This document shows positions 11,922 to 20,751 of a stretch of DNA of 57,775 nt, piece by piece. Both the position numbers and the translations under genes were made by a program. The notes beneath the pieces are model-generated. The model was not told the DNA's origin, did not search any database, and saw nothing but the letters and a program-made list of their open reading frames with translations. Each line of letters begins with the position of its first letter. Within the stretch, counting starts at the first letter, position 1. The DNA comes from Bryobacterales bacterium (GTDB taxonomy: Bacteria > Acidobacteriota > Terriglobia > Bryobacterales > UBA6623): contig JAPPMB010000139.1 in assembly GCA_028819255.1 (NCBI GenBank), positions 1 through 57,775 on the forward strand, in the 5' to 3' direction.

Positions 11922-12443
11922 TCAGAATTCGTACTTGACGTCCAGGGTGGCCTCGACTTCGGCAATCGGCACCATGTCAATGGCATCCCAGGGACAGCCG
12001 TCGAGGAACGTGCCGTCCGGTCCTTTCGAGATGCACTGCTTGCATCCGATGCAGGTCTGCCCGTCGACTTCGATGCGTCCGAAGGGCGGATGGTCCTCAT
12101 CGTCGATCCAATACATGCATTCGTCAACGGGGCAGTAGTTGATGCAGACCGGAGAACCGGCGCAGCCTGTGCAGTTGTCGTTCGTGACTGCGAGAAGCAT
12201 GGGCTTCTTCTTGCGGTTGCCCGTCATCGTCCCTTCGGACCACGGCCAGCCCTTCGCATGGGGTGCGGGCAGGGGCGTCAGCGCGGCGATCCGCTTGGCC
12301 TCTTCCCGAGCCTTGCGCCTGCGCTCCGCCGCGGCCGCCTTGCGACGGCCACTGCCCGCAGAAGCGGCCCGTCGGGATCGCTTGGCTCGTCTGGCACGCA
12401 TGGCGGCCAGTCTCGGATTGACCTTTTTGGGCTTGTCTGGCAT
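11922..12443 (-). CDS. 2[4Fe-4S] ferredoxin with long basic N-terminal extension
   Basis: 173 aa from ATG at 12441-12443. Residues 1-80 are rich in Arg, Lys and Ala (RLAAMRARRAKRSRR and AAAAERRRKAREEAKR) and end APHAKGWPWSEG. The ferredoxin part has Cys91, 94, 100, 104 and 109 (CTGCAGSPVC, YCPVDEC) and Cys131, 134, 137 and 150 (CIGCKQC, LDGCPW). This is enough for two clusters plus one extra Cys. A shorter start at an internal ATG (residue 73, MTGNRKKKP) would give a conventional ferredoxin, so the extension needs confirmation. A TATATT box sits about 30 bases upstream on the minus strand. Electron carrier; partner unknown. Confidence 0.85.
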   Translation of the reverse strand: MPDKPKKVNPRLAAMRARRAKRSRRAASAGSGRRKAAAAERRRKAREEAKRIAALTPLPAPHAKGWPWSEGTMTGNRKKKPMLLAVTNDNCTGCAGSPVCINYCPVDECMYWIDDEDHPPFGRIEVDGQTCIGCKQCISKGPDGTFLDGCPWDAIDMVPIAEVEATLDVKYEF

Positions 12444-12496
12444 GGGGGCTCCCGGCGGGACGGCCGGACCTCTAAATATAGCAACTCGGAGCCCAT

Positions 12497-12530
12497 CGAA
12501 TCGCGGGGGATCCGGGGATCGCACGGCTGA
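12497..12530 (+). repeat. Imperfect direct repeat flanking the ISAs1 remnant, copy 1
   Basis: Contains CGAATC, then TCCGGGGATCG and GGCTGA. The same blocks, in the same order and orientation with small gaps, recur at 13670-13701. The pair brackets the transposase remnant. Its origin is unclear (target duplication is unlikely at this length; recombination or a nested element is possible). Confidence 0.4.
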
Positions 12531-13454
12531 TTCTCTTTCTGGCCCTGTAACCTTGCGCGCTTCCAGCGGGTGATGGAGCGGACCGGCCCGGCCTCGCTGG
12601 AGCGCGTGATCCAGCGCTGGACCCAGCCCCGCGTGTCGCCGCCGGCGGCGCTGGCCGGGGACGGCAAGCGCATGCGCGGGGCGAACCGCATGGCGCCCCA
12701 GGGCGAGCACTGGGAGACTGTGACGCTGGTCGATCATGCCGGCGGCGCGCCGGTCGCCAGCCGCAGCTACCGCGAGGAGGGCGGCGAGCAGCATGCGATG
12801 CGGGCCTTGCTGGAAGAGGTGGATCTGCCGGATGTGACGGTCACTCTGGACGCCGGGCATGCGGGCCGGGAGATCCGGCAGGCCATCGTGGAACAGCATG
12901 GCGGGCACATCCTGGTGCGCATCAAAGGCAATTCCAAGCTCACCTGGGAGACTCTAACCGGAATGGACTGGGATCTGGGCGCGGAGCGCAGTTGGGCCGA
13001 GCAGCGCTGGCAGCGCTCGCACAACCGGCACTGGGAACGGCGCTGCATCCAGGTCTTCACCCCGCACCCCCAGCTGCTCCCCAGCCCGCATGCCCGGCAG
13101 GCCTACCGCATCACGCACGAGACCTGCCAGCGGCTCGGCGGTGAGATCCAGCGCACCTGCTCCTACGGCATCACCTCGCTGCCCGCGGCCCAGGCCACAG
13201 CGCGGGACCTGCTGCGGCTGCAGCGCGGCCACTGGCAAGTGGAAAGCGCCAACCACTTCCGCCGCGACAAGACATTCGGAGAGGACAGCAGCCGCATCCG
13301 GACGGGCCACGGCCCGTCCAACGCCGCGGCACTGAACAACCTGGCACTGGCGCTGCTGCTGTCCCAGCGGCAGTTTGAGACCGTGCCCGAGGCTCAGACG
13401 CACTTCATGGGGAATCGCGAGGAGGCAATCCGGCTCCTGCTGCAGTCCGGATAG
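12531..13454 (+). pseudogene. ISAs1-family transposase, 5'-truncated remnant
   Basis: The open frame runs from a TGA at 12528-12530 to a stop at 13452-13454. It carries the ISAs1 DDE core: LAGDGKRMRG (first Asp, normally AIDGKTLRG), VTLDAGHAGREIRQAI with HILVRIKGN (second Asp), and WQVESANHFRRDKTFGED with the catalytic Glu, then NAAALNNLALALL. The family is usually about 370 aa with an N-terminal association domain starting near a DPRR motif. That domain (roughly 80-90 residues) is missing, so the gene is non-autonomous. A GTG at 12570 could still start a short product. No terminal inverted repeats were identified. Confidence 0.8.
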
Positions 13455-14546
13455 CCGGCATCGCGCCAGCCGGCCCCAGCCTCACCCGCCCCCCGGGGTG
13501 GCGGAGGGCAGAGCTGTGCGCTCGCCGCGGATGCCGGTCGGCGCGCACGGTGCAGAGCGCTCATTCCGCACCTCTCTGTGTCCCATATTCCGGCTCGATG
13601 CTGCCGCGGAACCGTCCACCCTTCCCTTTCTTCGGGGCCAAAGTTCCCTATTCCCCAAAATCCCGGAAACGAATCACCGGTGTCCGGGGATCGGTGGCTG
13701 AGCGTCGGAAGACCGATCCGAGAGCCTGCGCATTCCCGGCAACCGCGCGTGGAACGACTCTTGCGGACACGGCGTGGGAATGCACTGGACCTTTGGGGCG
13801 CACTCGTGCAGCTCCAGCGTCACGTCGGCTTCGTGCAGGATTGTTCCGAGGTTGGGGGCAATCATGGTGTTCGCCATATCAGGATGTTCGCCTGGGTGCT
13901 CTTTCCTGTCGGTGGATGCGACCCTCGTTGCCAATCCCGGGATCCTCCGTCGCGCCCGTCGCACACACGCTGGTTTCGTGATCAGTCCTGGGCGCCGGCT
14001 CAGGACGAACGCGCTGATGGCTGGGGAGAAAGGACCAAGTCATCGATGCTGTCCAGGAAGGCGACGCTTGCGACAGGCCAGCCGGCCGGGTCCACGGCGA
14101 TGCGCTGGAGCATGTTGCGTCCGACTCGCAGCGCGCCAACGGACCACTCGTCCAGCTCTTGCCGGACGTGTTCCACGCCCCCGGCGATCCGGGACTCGAT
14201 CTCATTTCGCGACCATCTTCAAGGGCGCGTCGTCCATTCGGCACTGTTCGGCGCTGTCCATGGCGCTGATCGAACGCATGGCCTTCGTCGAGACTTGGAA
14301 CTCTTGGAACTCCTCGAACGGCCTCGTGCGCCTCTCGTGTTGCCGGGCGGCATGCGCATCGTCCGCTGAATCGGCAAGAACGGCAAGACCCTTGCGAAAC
14401 GCGTGGTTCCGAAATCCTCCCTTGCGGAGCGCGGGCAGTTCGCACGCCCCCGATTCTCGAATTGGCGCTCTGCAATGCTGGTACTCCGGCGTGTTTGGAG
14501 TTCCCAACACGGCCGCAAGGCGCACAAGGAAGCCCGCCACCGCCCT
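13455..14546. other. Gene-poor decayed stretch between ISAs1 remnant and tgt
   Basis: No confident gene. Two minus-strand frames have coding-like content. One is 13674-13964 (MANTMIAPNLGTILHEADV, then TLELHECAPKVQC). The other is an open frame at 14000-14218 without a good start (IAGGVEHVRQELDEW, then NMLQRIAVDPAGWPVASVAF) that would join, after a frameshift near 14202-14218, to a frame reading VSTKAMRSISAMDSAEQCR from the tgt side. I recognise none of these. The stretch 13618-13660 is AT-richer than its surroundings. The whole looks like remains of genes damaged by mobile-element activity. Confidence 0.4.
13670..13701 (+). repeat. Imperfect direct repeat flanking the ISAs1 remnant, copy 2
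   Basis: CGAATC, TCCGGGGATCG and GGCTGA blocks matching 12497-12530 with two small indels between blocks. Confidence 0.4.
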
Positions 14547-15677
14547 GTGAAGCCCCGTTTCGAAATCGTCGCCGAGTGTCGCTCGACCCGCGCCCGCGCC
14601 GGCATCCTCCATACCGCGCACGGTCCGGTCGAGACGCCCGTCTTCATGCCGGTCGGCACCCAGGCAACCGTCAAGGGGCTCACACCCAGGCAGCTGGCCG
14701 ACGATCTCGACGCTCGCATGGTGCTGGCGAACACATATCACCTCTGGTTGCGCCCGGGCGAGGAAACGATTCGCGAGTGCGGGGGACTGCACAGGTACAT
14801 GCGGTGGCCACGGGGCATCCTCACCGACTCGGGGGGATACCAAGTCTTCAGCATGGCGGCGCTGCGCAGGATCACCGAGGAGGGCGTCCACTTCCGCTCC
14901 CACCTGGACGGCTCGCAACGGTTCCTGGGCCCCGAGCGGGCGGTGGACATTCAGCAGGCGCTCGGCAGCGACGTGATGATGGTGCTCGACGACTGCACCG
15001 CCTACCCGGTCAGCGAGAGCGAGGCTCGGGAGTCGATGGAGCGCACACTCCGGTGGACCGCGAGATCCTTTGACCACTGGCGACGCTCCGGTTCCGACGC
15101 TGGGGCGATGCTGTTTCCGATCGTCCAGGGATCCATGTTTGCGGGTCTGCGTCGCGAGTGTGCCTCGCGGCTGGTCGAACTCGACGCTCCGGGCTACGCC
15201 GTCGGCGGTCTGTCGGTCGGCGAGCCGCGTCCGCTCAGCTACGAAATGGCTGCGGCCTGCGGGGAAGTCCTTCCCCGGGACAGGCCCCGGTATGTGATGG
15301 GAGTCGGCATGCCCCACGAGATCGGCGAGTACGTCGCTCTGGGCATTGACATGATGGACTGCGTCCTGCCGACCCGCAACGCCCGCAACGGCACCCTGTT
15401 CACCCGCAGAGGCAAGCTCATGATCAAGAACGCCGTCCACGCCCGGGATGCCGCGCCGATCGACGAGACGTGCGGCTGCTACACCTGCCGGAACTTCTCG
15501 CGGTCGTACCTCCGGCACCTGCTTCTGGCCCGCGAGATGCTCTTTGGCACACTCGCCACGATCCACAATCTCTGGCTGTACCTTGACAGGATGCGCAGGA
15601 TTCGCGAAGCTATTCTCACGGACAGCCTGCCGGCCCTGCTCCGCGGCATTTCCGTCGGCGGGGCAGTCAGCGGCTAG
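14547..15677 (+). CDS. tgt: tRNA-guanine transglycosylase (queuosine pathway)
   Basis: 376 aa with a GTG start at 14547; longer in-frame starts add about 48 residues unlike the family, and VKPRFEIVAEC fits normal N-termini. It exchanges guanine 34 for preQ1 in tRNAs with GUN anticodons. Motifs: TPVFMPVGTQATVKG, LTDSGGYQVFS (substrate-binding Asp), DCVLPTRNARNG, and the zinc site CGCYTCRNFSRSYLRHLL with a His 25 residues on (TIHNLWLY). First gene of the conserved tgt-yajC-secD-secF order, which supports the call. Confidence 0.96.
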   Translation: MKPRFEIVAECRSTRARAGILHTAHGPVETPVFMPVGTQATVKGLTPRQLADDLDARMVLANTYHLWLRPGEETIRECGGLHRYMRWPRGILTDSGGYQVFSMAALRRITEEGVHFRSHLDGSQRFLGPERAVDIQQALGSDVMMVLDDCTAYPVSESEARESMERTLRWTARSFDHWRRSGSDAGAMLFPIVQGSMFAGLRRECASRLVELDAPGYAVGGLSVGEPRPLSYEMAAACGEVLPRDRPRYVMGVGMPHEIGEYVALGIDMMDCVLPTRNARNGTLFTRRGKLMIKNAVHARDAAPIDETCGCYTCRNFSRSYLRHLLLAREMLFGTLATIHNLWLYLDRMRRIREAILTDSLPALLRGISVGGAVSG

Positions 15678-15741
15678 GCTCGCCTTCGCGGTGTTCGTTC
15701 CCGCAGTTCGTACTTCGCTATAGTGGCGGTAGCCGCGCGCC

Positions 15742-16116
15742 GTGCTCGCGGCGGTCCCCTTTCACCCAGTGATCGCAGTGTCGCCGTCTATTCCGGAAGT
15801 GCTCACCCCGTGGCTGCCAGTCCCGGCGCTGCTGCTGCAGCAGTCGAGCTGGCGCGCCTTCGCGCCGCTTCTGCTGATGGTGGTCATCTTCCTTGTGCTG
15901 GTGATCCTGCCGGCCCGCAAGCGGCAGAAGAAGCTGGAGCAAATGCTCGCCAATCTTTCCACCGGCGACAGGGTCGTCACCAACGGTGGTCTGAGGGGAA
16001 CCGTCGTGGGCCTGCGCGAGAGCCGGGTGACGTTGCGGATTCCACCCGATGGCGTCAAGCTGGAGTTCGCACGGAACGCCGTGGTCGGCTTGGCCGAGAA
16101 GCCTGGAACAAACTGA
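15742..16116 (+). CDS. yajC: Sec translocon accessory subunit YajC
   Basis: 124 aa from GTG 15742; a GTG at 15769 is an alternative. One transmembrane helix (FAPLLLMVVIFLVLVILPA) is followed by the family basic stretch RKRQKKLEQMLANLSTGDRV and VTNGGLRGTVVGL. YajC sits in the inner membrane with SecDF and YidC and supports protein export. It lies between tgt and secD as in most bacteria. A TATAGT box at 15719-15724 may be a promoter 18 bases before the start. Confidence 0.92.
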   Translation: MLAAVPFHPVIAVSPSIPEVLTPWLPVPALLLQQSSWRAFAPLLLMVVIFLVLVILPARKRQKKLEQMLANLSTGDRVVTNGGLRGTVVGLRESRVTLRIPPDGVKLEFARNAVVGLAEKPGTN

Positions 16117-16138
16117 GAGCCGTCTTAGCACAGTCGAT

Positions 16139-17755
16139 ATGAGAAGCCGGTTCGGACTCAAGATCCTCCTCGTCGTGGCGGTGTTTGCGCTCTGCTTCTG
16201 GCGCGTGTTCGGAGTGTCCGCGGACTGGGACGCTGTCAAGCAGAATCTCGCCGACAACATCAACCTCGGGCTCGACCTCAAAGGGGGCACGCACTTGATC
16301 CTGCAGGTCCAGGTCCAGGACTCCCTCAAGGCCGAAGCCGACCAGACGATCGATCGCGTCAAGGCGCGGCTCAGCCGGGCGGGGATCACCTACACGGACA
16401 TCCGACGAAGCGATCCCGCGACGATCGAGGAGGCCGACAGCATCCAGATCCGGCTCGAGGGCACCCCGACCGACCGGGTCGGCGACGTGCGAACGATTCT
16501 GGACGAGGAGGCGGCCAGCTGGCTGCCGACCTCCACCGGGGGCAGTTCGTTTTCCCTGAACCTGCGGCCTTCGGAGTTGCTGCGCCTGAAGGCGGAGACG
16601 CTGCAGCAGTCGATGTCCACGATCGAGAACCGGATCAACGGCTTGGGCCTGACCGAGCCTGTGATCCAGCAGCACGGTCGTGCCGAGGCCGAACACGAGA
16701 TCCTTGTCCAGCTGCCCGGTGTCAGCGATCCGGCCCGGGTGATGAACCTCCTGCAGATGTCGGCCCAGCTGGAGATCAAGCTCGTGATGGGCGGCCCCTT
16801 CGTGTCCCCCGAGCAGGCCCGCTCGCAGAACAACGGGATCCTGCCTGCAAACAGCGAACTGGCGCACTACGCCGACAGGGGGCGGAACGAGTGGTACCTC
16901 CTGCAGCGCAATCCGGTTGTCACGGGTCGCGACCTGCGGTCCGCGACGGCCGGCCGCGACACCCAGAATCCCGGCGCCTGGCAGGTGGCCTTCAGCCTGT
17001 CGCGGCAGGCCGGCCAGCGCTTCGCGATCTTCACAGCCGCCAACATCGGCCGCAACCTCTCCGTCGTGCTCGACCGGCGCATCCAGAGCGTCGCCTCGAT
17101 CGAGTCGCGCATCGAATCGGAGGGCGTGATCAACAACATCGATTCGCAGACCGAGTCCCTCGACCTCGCGCTCGTGCTCCGGGCCGGAGCGCTGCCGGCC
17201 TCCGTCGTGTACCTGGAGGAGCGCACTGTGGGCGCCTCGCTTGGCGCCGACTCGATCCGTCAGGGAGTCCGCAGCGCGATCTACGGTGTCGTGATCATCG
17301 TGCTTCTGATGCTGGTGTACTACCGCGCCGCGGGGATCAACGCCAACATTGCCCTCTTCTTCAACCTGCTGATCCTCCTTGCGGTGCTGAGCGCGTTCGG
17401 CTTCACTCTGACGCTGCCTGGCATCGCCGGCATCATCCTCACCATTGGCATGGCCGTGGACGCCAACGTTCTGATCTTCGAGCGGATCCGGGAGGAGCTC
17501 AGGGAGGGCAAGGCGGCCGTTGCCGCGCTGAACGCGGGCTTTGGCAAGGCTTTCCTCACCATCATCGACACGAACCTCACCACGATCATCGCGGCGGCGT
17601 TCCTGTTCCTGTTCGGGCGCGGCCCGGTTCGGGGCTTCGCCGTGACGCTCGCCATCGGACTGCTGGCCAACCTGTTCACTTCGGTCTTCGTCTCCCGGCT
17701 GATCTTCGACCTGACGACTTGGCGCAAGCAAAAGCTGACGGAGCTCAGCATCTAG
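16139..17755 (+). CDS. secD: Protein translocase subunit SecD
   Basis: 538 aa. An N-terminal helix (LKILLVVAVFALCFWRVF) precedes the SecD signature NLGLDLKGGTHLILQV. A large periplasmic P1 domain (about residues 60-370) contains IENRINGLGLTEPVIQQHG. Five C-terminal helices include RSAIYGVVIIVLLMLVYYRA and GMAVDANVLIFERIREELREG, the conserved helix with the Asp needed for proton flow. It uses the proton gradient to finish preprotein export on the periplasmic side. ATG at 16139 is 22 bases after yajC. Confidence 0.97.
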   Translation: MRSRFGLKILLVVAVFALCFWRVFGVSADWDAVKQNLADNINLGLDLKGGTHLILQVQVQDSLKAEADQTIDRVKARLSRAGITYTDIRRSDPATIEEADSIQIRLEGTPTDRVGDVRTILDEEAASWLPTSTGGSSFSLNLRPSELLRLKAETLQQSMSTIENRINGLGLTEPVIQQHGRAEAEHEILVQLPGVSDPARVMNLLQMSAQLEIKLVMGGPFVSPEQARSQNNGILPANSELAHYADRGRNEWYLLQRNPVVTGRDLRSATAGRDTQNPGAWQVAFSLSRQAGQRFAIFTAANIGRNLSVVLDRRIQSVASIESRIESEGVINNIDSQTESLDLALVLRAGALPASVVYLEERTVGASLGADSIRQGVRSAIYGVVIIVLLMLVYYRAAGINANIALFFNLLILLAVLSAFGFTLTLPGIAGIILTIGMAVDANVLIFERIREELREGKAAVAALNAGFGKAFLTIIDTNLTTIIAAAFLFLFGRGPVRGFAVTLAIGLLANLFTSVFVSRLIFDLTTWRKQKLTELSI

Positions 17756-17832
17756 GTGGCGGCACGGGAAACTTCGGAGCGCAGCACGGTGTCTAGGGAT
17801 AACGGACTGGGTTGCCTCGCGGCACAGCAGCC

Positions 17833-19014
17833 ATGCAACTGATCGGCAAGACCAACATCGACTTCGTCGGGCGCCGCCACGCCTTCCTGGCGCTCTCGGG
17901 GATTCTGCTGGCAGCCGGCCTGGCGGCGACCCTGATCAATGGCGGGCTCCGGTTCGGCATCGACTTCAAGGGCGGGACGCTTGTCTACGTCAAGTTCCAG
18001 GAGGAGCCGGACCTGGGGCAGATCCGGAGCGTGCTGACCGGGAAGGGCCTCAGCGTTGCGGCGCTGCAGCCGTTCGAGGACTCGCCCGACAGCCATGAGC
18101 TCAAGATCGAGCTCGACCTCGCGGGAGAGGTCGTGGAGACCTCAGGAAAGGCGCAGGTGCTCGAGACACTGCGCGAGATCTATCCCGTGACGGAGGGCAG
18201 GCTCGACTTCAACAACACCGCCGACGGGGACCTGGCCCAGCGGCTCATGTCGAACCGCTCCCTGCGGGATGCCGGCCACAGCAGCCAGGACCTCCAGGCG
18301 GCGGCGGCGGCGATGGTCGCCTGGCGCGACCAGCCGCCCCGCTCCGGACTGGTTCGGGATGTCTCCGAGCTGGCGCAGGTGCCAGGCGTCGCCGAGAGCG
18401 TGGGGGCCGCGGCCGCGCAGGAAGTCGAGGCCGGAGCGTTCCATATCAGCGGTGTAGAGGTGGTTGGTCCCAAGATTGGGTCGGAATTGCAGTGGCAGGC
18501 GATCAAGGCGACGTTATTCGCGCTTGCGGGTATGCTAGTCTACATTGCGTTTAGGTTCGAGTGGATCTACGGCGTCGCCGCCGTGATCGCCGTGTTCCAC
18601 GATGTGTTCATCACGATTGGCTTCTTCTCCCTCTTCGGGCGCGAAATCGAGTTGACAGTCGTGGCCGCATTGCTGACACTGGTGGGCTACTCTATGAACG
18701 ACACCATCGTCATCTTCGACCGTGTGCGGGAAAACCGCAGGGTCACGCGACGGTACAGTTTCACGGATCTGCTGAACCTCAGTATCAATCAGACGCTCAG
18801 TCGCACGGTGCTCACCTCGGGGTTGACTCTCATCGCCGTGGTGTGCCTGTTTGTTTTTGGTGGAGAGGTGCTGCGCGGCTTCTCGTTCGCCCTGGTGGTG
18901 GGCGTGCTCGTGGGCACCTACTCGTCGATCTTCGTCGCCAGCCCGGTGCTGCTCTGGGGCCAGGGGCGGATAGCCGCCCGGCGCGGACGCGGCAGGCGGG
19001 AGCGGCGCTTTTGA
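17833..19014 (+). CDS. secF: Protein translocase subunit SecF
   Basis: 393 aa from ATG 17833 (a TTG at 17812 would add seven residues). Starts MQLIGKTNIDFVGRRH, the normal SecF N-terminus. Motifs: GLRFGIDFKGGTLVYV, GVEVVGPKIGSELQWQA, and SMNDTIVIFDRVREN in the fourth helix. The stretch between about residues 125 and 200 (ATG-free, Ala/Gln rich: DLQAAAAAMVAWRDQPP) is longer than in E. coli SecF (323 aa) and probably lies in the periplasmic domain. Forms SecDF with the preceding gene. Confidence 0.96.
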   Translation: MQLIGKTNIDFVGRRHAFLALSGILLAAGLAATLINGGLRFGIDFKGGTLVYVKFQEEPDLGQIRSVLTGKGLSVAALQPFEDSPDSHELKIELDLAGEVVETSGKAQVLETLREIYPVTEGRLDFNNTADGDLAQRLMSNRSLRDAGHSSQDLQAAAAAMVAWRDQPPRSGLVRDVSELAQVPGVAESVGAAAAQEVEAGAFHISGVEVVGPKIGSELQWQAIKATLFALAGMLVYIAFRFEWIYGVAAVIAVFHDVFITIGFFSLFGREIELTVVAALLTLVGYSMNDTIVIFDRVRENRRVTRRYSFTDLLNLSINQTLSRTVLTSGLTLIAVVCLFVFGGEVLRGFSFALVVGVLVGTYSSIFVASPVLLWGQGRIAARRGRGRRERRF

Positions 19015-19047
19015 GTCCGGCAAATTGCCTGGGAGGGGCTTTCAATT

Positions 19048-19797
19048 ATGTTTGAAGACGCATTGATGGAAAACAGGGTCAAGGACACGTCCCGCTGGTC
19101 GGTCGTGCTCTCCACGGTTATCCAACTGGTCTTGGTCGGGGTCATGCTGCTGATCCCGCTTCTCAACTACTACGAACTGCCCGCGACGGACTTCGTCAGC
19201 TTCCTGACGGCCCCGCCGCCGCCGCCGCCACCACCACCCCCGCCCGCGGCCGTGGTGATCAAGGCTGTGCCGAAAGAGTTCGACACGGGGGCGCTGACCC
19301 AGCCGGTTGCGATCCCGGACCAGGTGGCGATCATCGAGGAGGACATTGCGGCCCCGAGCGCCGGCATCGCCGGCGTGGTCGGCGGCGTGCCGGGCGGCAG
19401 CGTCGGCGGCACGGTCGGCGGCGTGCTGGGCAGCATCATCTCGAGCGCCCCGACTGCAGCGCCCCCGCCCCCGCCCCCGCCCCCGGTCAAGAAGAAGGCG
19501 CCCCCCAAGCGCATCCGGGTGGGCGGCAACGTCGCCAAGGCGCGGCTGACGCGCCAGGTGCGGCCGCAGTACCCGCCGCTGGCGCGCCAGGCCCGCATTC
19601 AGGGGACGGTGAAGCTTTCGGCCATCATTGCCAAGGACGGCTCGATCCAGAAGCTCGAGGTCATGTCCGGACACCCGCTGCTCGTACCCGCCGCGCTCTC
19701 CGCGGTGAAGCAGTGGCGCTACCGGCCGACCCTGCTCAACGGCGAGGCGGTCGAGGTCCTTACGAATATCGACGTGAACTTCACCCTCAGCGGCTGA
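19048..19797 (+). CDS. tonB: TonB-family energy transducer
   Basis: 249 aa. A cytoplasmic start (MFEDALMENRVKDTSRW) and a membrane helix (SVVLSTVIQLVLVGVMLLIPL) are followed by an 11-residue proline run after FLTA, a Gly-rich linker (GIAGVVGGVPGGSVGGT), an 8-proline run with KKK, and the TonB C-terminal domain RPQYPPLARQARIQGTVKL to WRYRPTLLNGEAVEV. It carries inner-membrane proton-motive energy across the periplasm to outer-membrane receptors. It lies 33 bases after secF, so it may be in the same transcript, with exbB-exbD-exbD following. Confidence 0.94.
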   Translation: MFEDALMENRVKDTSRWSVVLSTVIQLVLVGVMLLIPLLNYYELPATDFVSFLTAPPPPPPPPPPPAAVVIKAVPKEFDTGALTQPVAIPDQVAIIEEDIAAPSAGIAGVVGGVPGGSVGGTVGGVLGSIISSAPTAAPPPPPPPPVKKKAPPKRIRVGGNVAKARLTRQVRPQYPPLARQARIQGTVKLSAIIAKDGSIQKLEVMSGHPLLVPAALSAVKQWRYRPTLLNGEAVEVLTNIDVNFTLSG

Positions 19798-19892
19798 GAC
19801 CCACGTCAGCGCTTTCCCCCCGGGGGAGCCGGGCGTTCCAGGTCGCCGACGAGTCGGCGCTCGGCAATCCCGGCACGAGCAACACAGTTGGT

Positions 19893-19907
19893 CAACGGTA
19901 TCCGTTG
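19893..19907 (+). promoter_or_regulatory. Perfect inverted repeat upstream of exbB, candidate operator
   Basis: CAACGG-TAT-CCGTTG, six-base arms, followed by TATTAT (19909-19914) and the exbB ribosome site. TTGGTC at 19887 is too close for a standard -35. No T-run follows, so a repressor site is more likely than a terminator. Confidence 0.45.
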
Positions 19908-19932
19908 TATTATTTAGGAGGAAAAAAAGCAG

Positions 19933-20643
19933 ATGCTTTCGCAATTCGCAACCACGGCCTTCCTGCTCCAGCAGGAGATCGGATTCGACATGGTGTCGAT
20001 GTGGAACCAGATGGGTTTCGCGGCCAAGGCCGTCGTCATCGTCATGTTCCTAATGTCAGCCTGGTCCATCGGAGTGATGATTGACCGCGGGCTGGCGTAC
20101 TACGCCGCCAAGAAGCAGTCCCGAGCGTTCGCCCCCGCGATCGCCGGCGCGCTGCGCCAGGGCAAGTTGGATGAGGCCATCAAGCTCTCCGACCGCTTCA
20201 AGAAGAGCCACCTCGCCAAGGTCGTCACGGCCGGGCTGGGCGAGTTCAAGTCGCACGACGCCGGGAGCGACATCCCGGGCCGCTCGATCGACGCGTCCAA
20301 GCGGGCGCTGGAGCGGGCCCAGGCGATCACCCACGCCGAGCTGAACCGCGGCCTTTCGGGTCTGGCGACCATTGGCTCGACGGCCCCGTTCGTGGGCCTG
20401 TTCGGCACGGTGGTCGGCATCATCAACGCGTTCCAGGGCATTTCCCAGGAGCGTTCGACAGGTCTTGGCGCGGTCGCAGGCGGCATTTCCGAGGCGCTCG
20501 TCGCAACGGCCATCGGTCTCTTCGTGGCCCTTCCGGCGGTGTGGATGTTCAACTACTTCAACTCGAAGGTCGAGGGATTCGACGTCGAGATGGAGAACGC
20601 GAGCTCCGAGCTGATCGACTACTTCCTCAAGAGGAGTAGCTGA
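19933..20643 (+). CDS. exbB: ExbB/TolQ/MotA-type proton channel subunit
   Basis: 236 aa. Strong AGGAGG at 19916-19921, eleven bases before ATG. Three helices: AAKAVVIVMFLMSAWSIGVMI, LSGLATIGSTAPFVGLFGTVVGI (the conserved signature with the channel Thr) and ALVATAIGLFVALPAVWMFNY. A cytoplasmic loop (about 55-140) contains GKLDEAIKLSDRFKKSHLAKV. Forms the proton-driven motor with ExbD that powers TonB. The 135-base gap from tonB with its own repeat and ribosome site suggests a separate promoter. Confidence 0.95.
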   Translation: MLSQFATTAFLLQQEIGFDMVSMWNQMGFAAKAVVIVMFLMSAWSIGVMIDRGLAYYAAKKQSRAFAPAIAGALRQGKLDEAIKLSDRFKKSHLAKVVTAGLGEFKSHDAGSDIPGRSIDASKRALERAQAITHAELNRGLSGLATIGSTAPFVGLFGTVVGIINAFQGISQERSTGLGAVAGGISEALVATAIGLFVALPAVWMFNYFNSKVEGFDVEMENASSELIDYFLKRSS

Positions 20644-20751
20644 CGCAAGGCGGGACGGCAGCGGAACGACCGGGTGTAGAATCGTGCAGCGGCCAGCCGC
20701 CCGCACAGAACCGGCGGGCGGCGGCCGATCGGAGGAAACGAGGTAACGAGC

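Noticed and set aside
14202..15566. Minus-strand open frame (454 codons) opposite tgt
   Set aside because: Mostly shadow of tgt. Only its last part beyond tgt (14202-14475) might be real decayed coding DNA, noted separately.
16055..17731. Long minus-strand open frame (558 codons) opposite secD
   Set aside because: Shadow of secD caused by high GC; no motif and no start context.
19213..19250. CCG/CCA repeat resembling a microsatellite
   Set aside because: It encodes the proline run of TonB with mixed codons, as expected for a periplasmic spacer.
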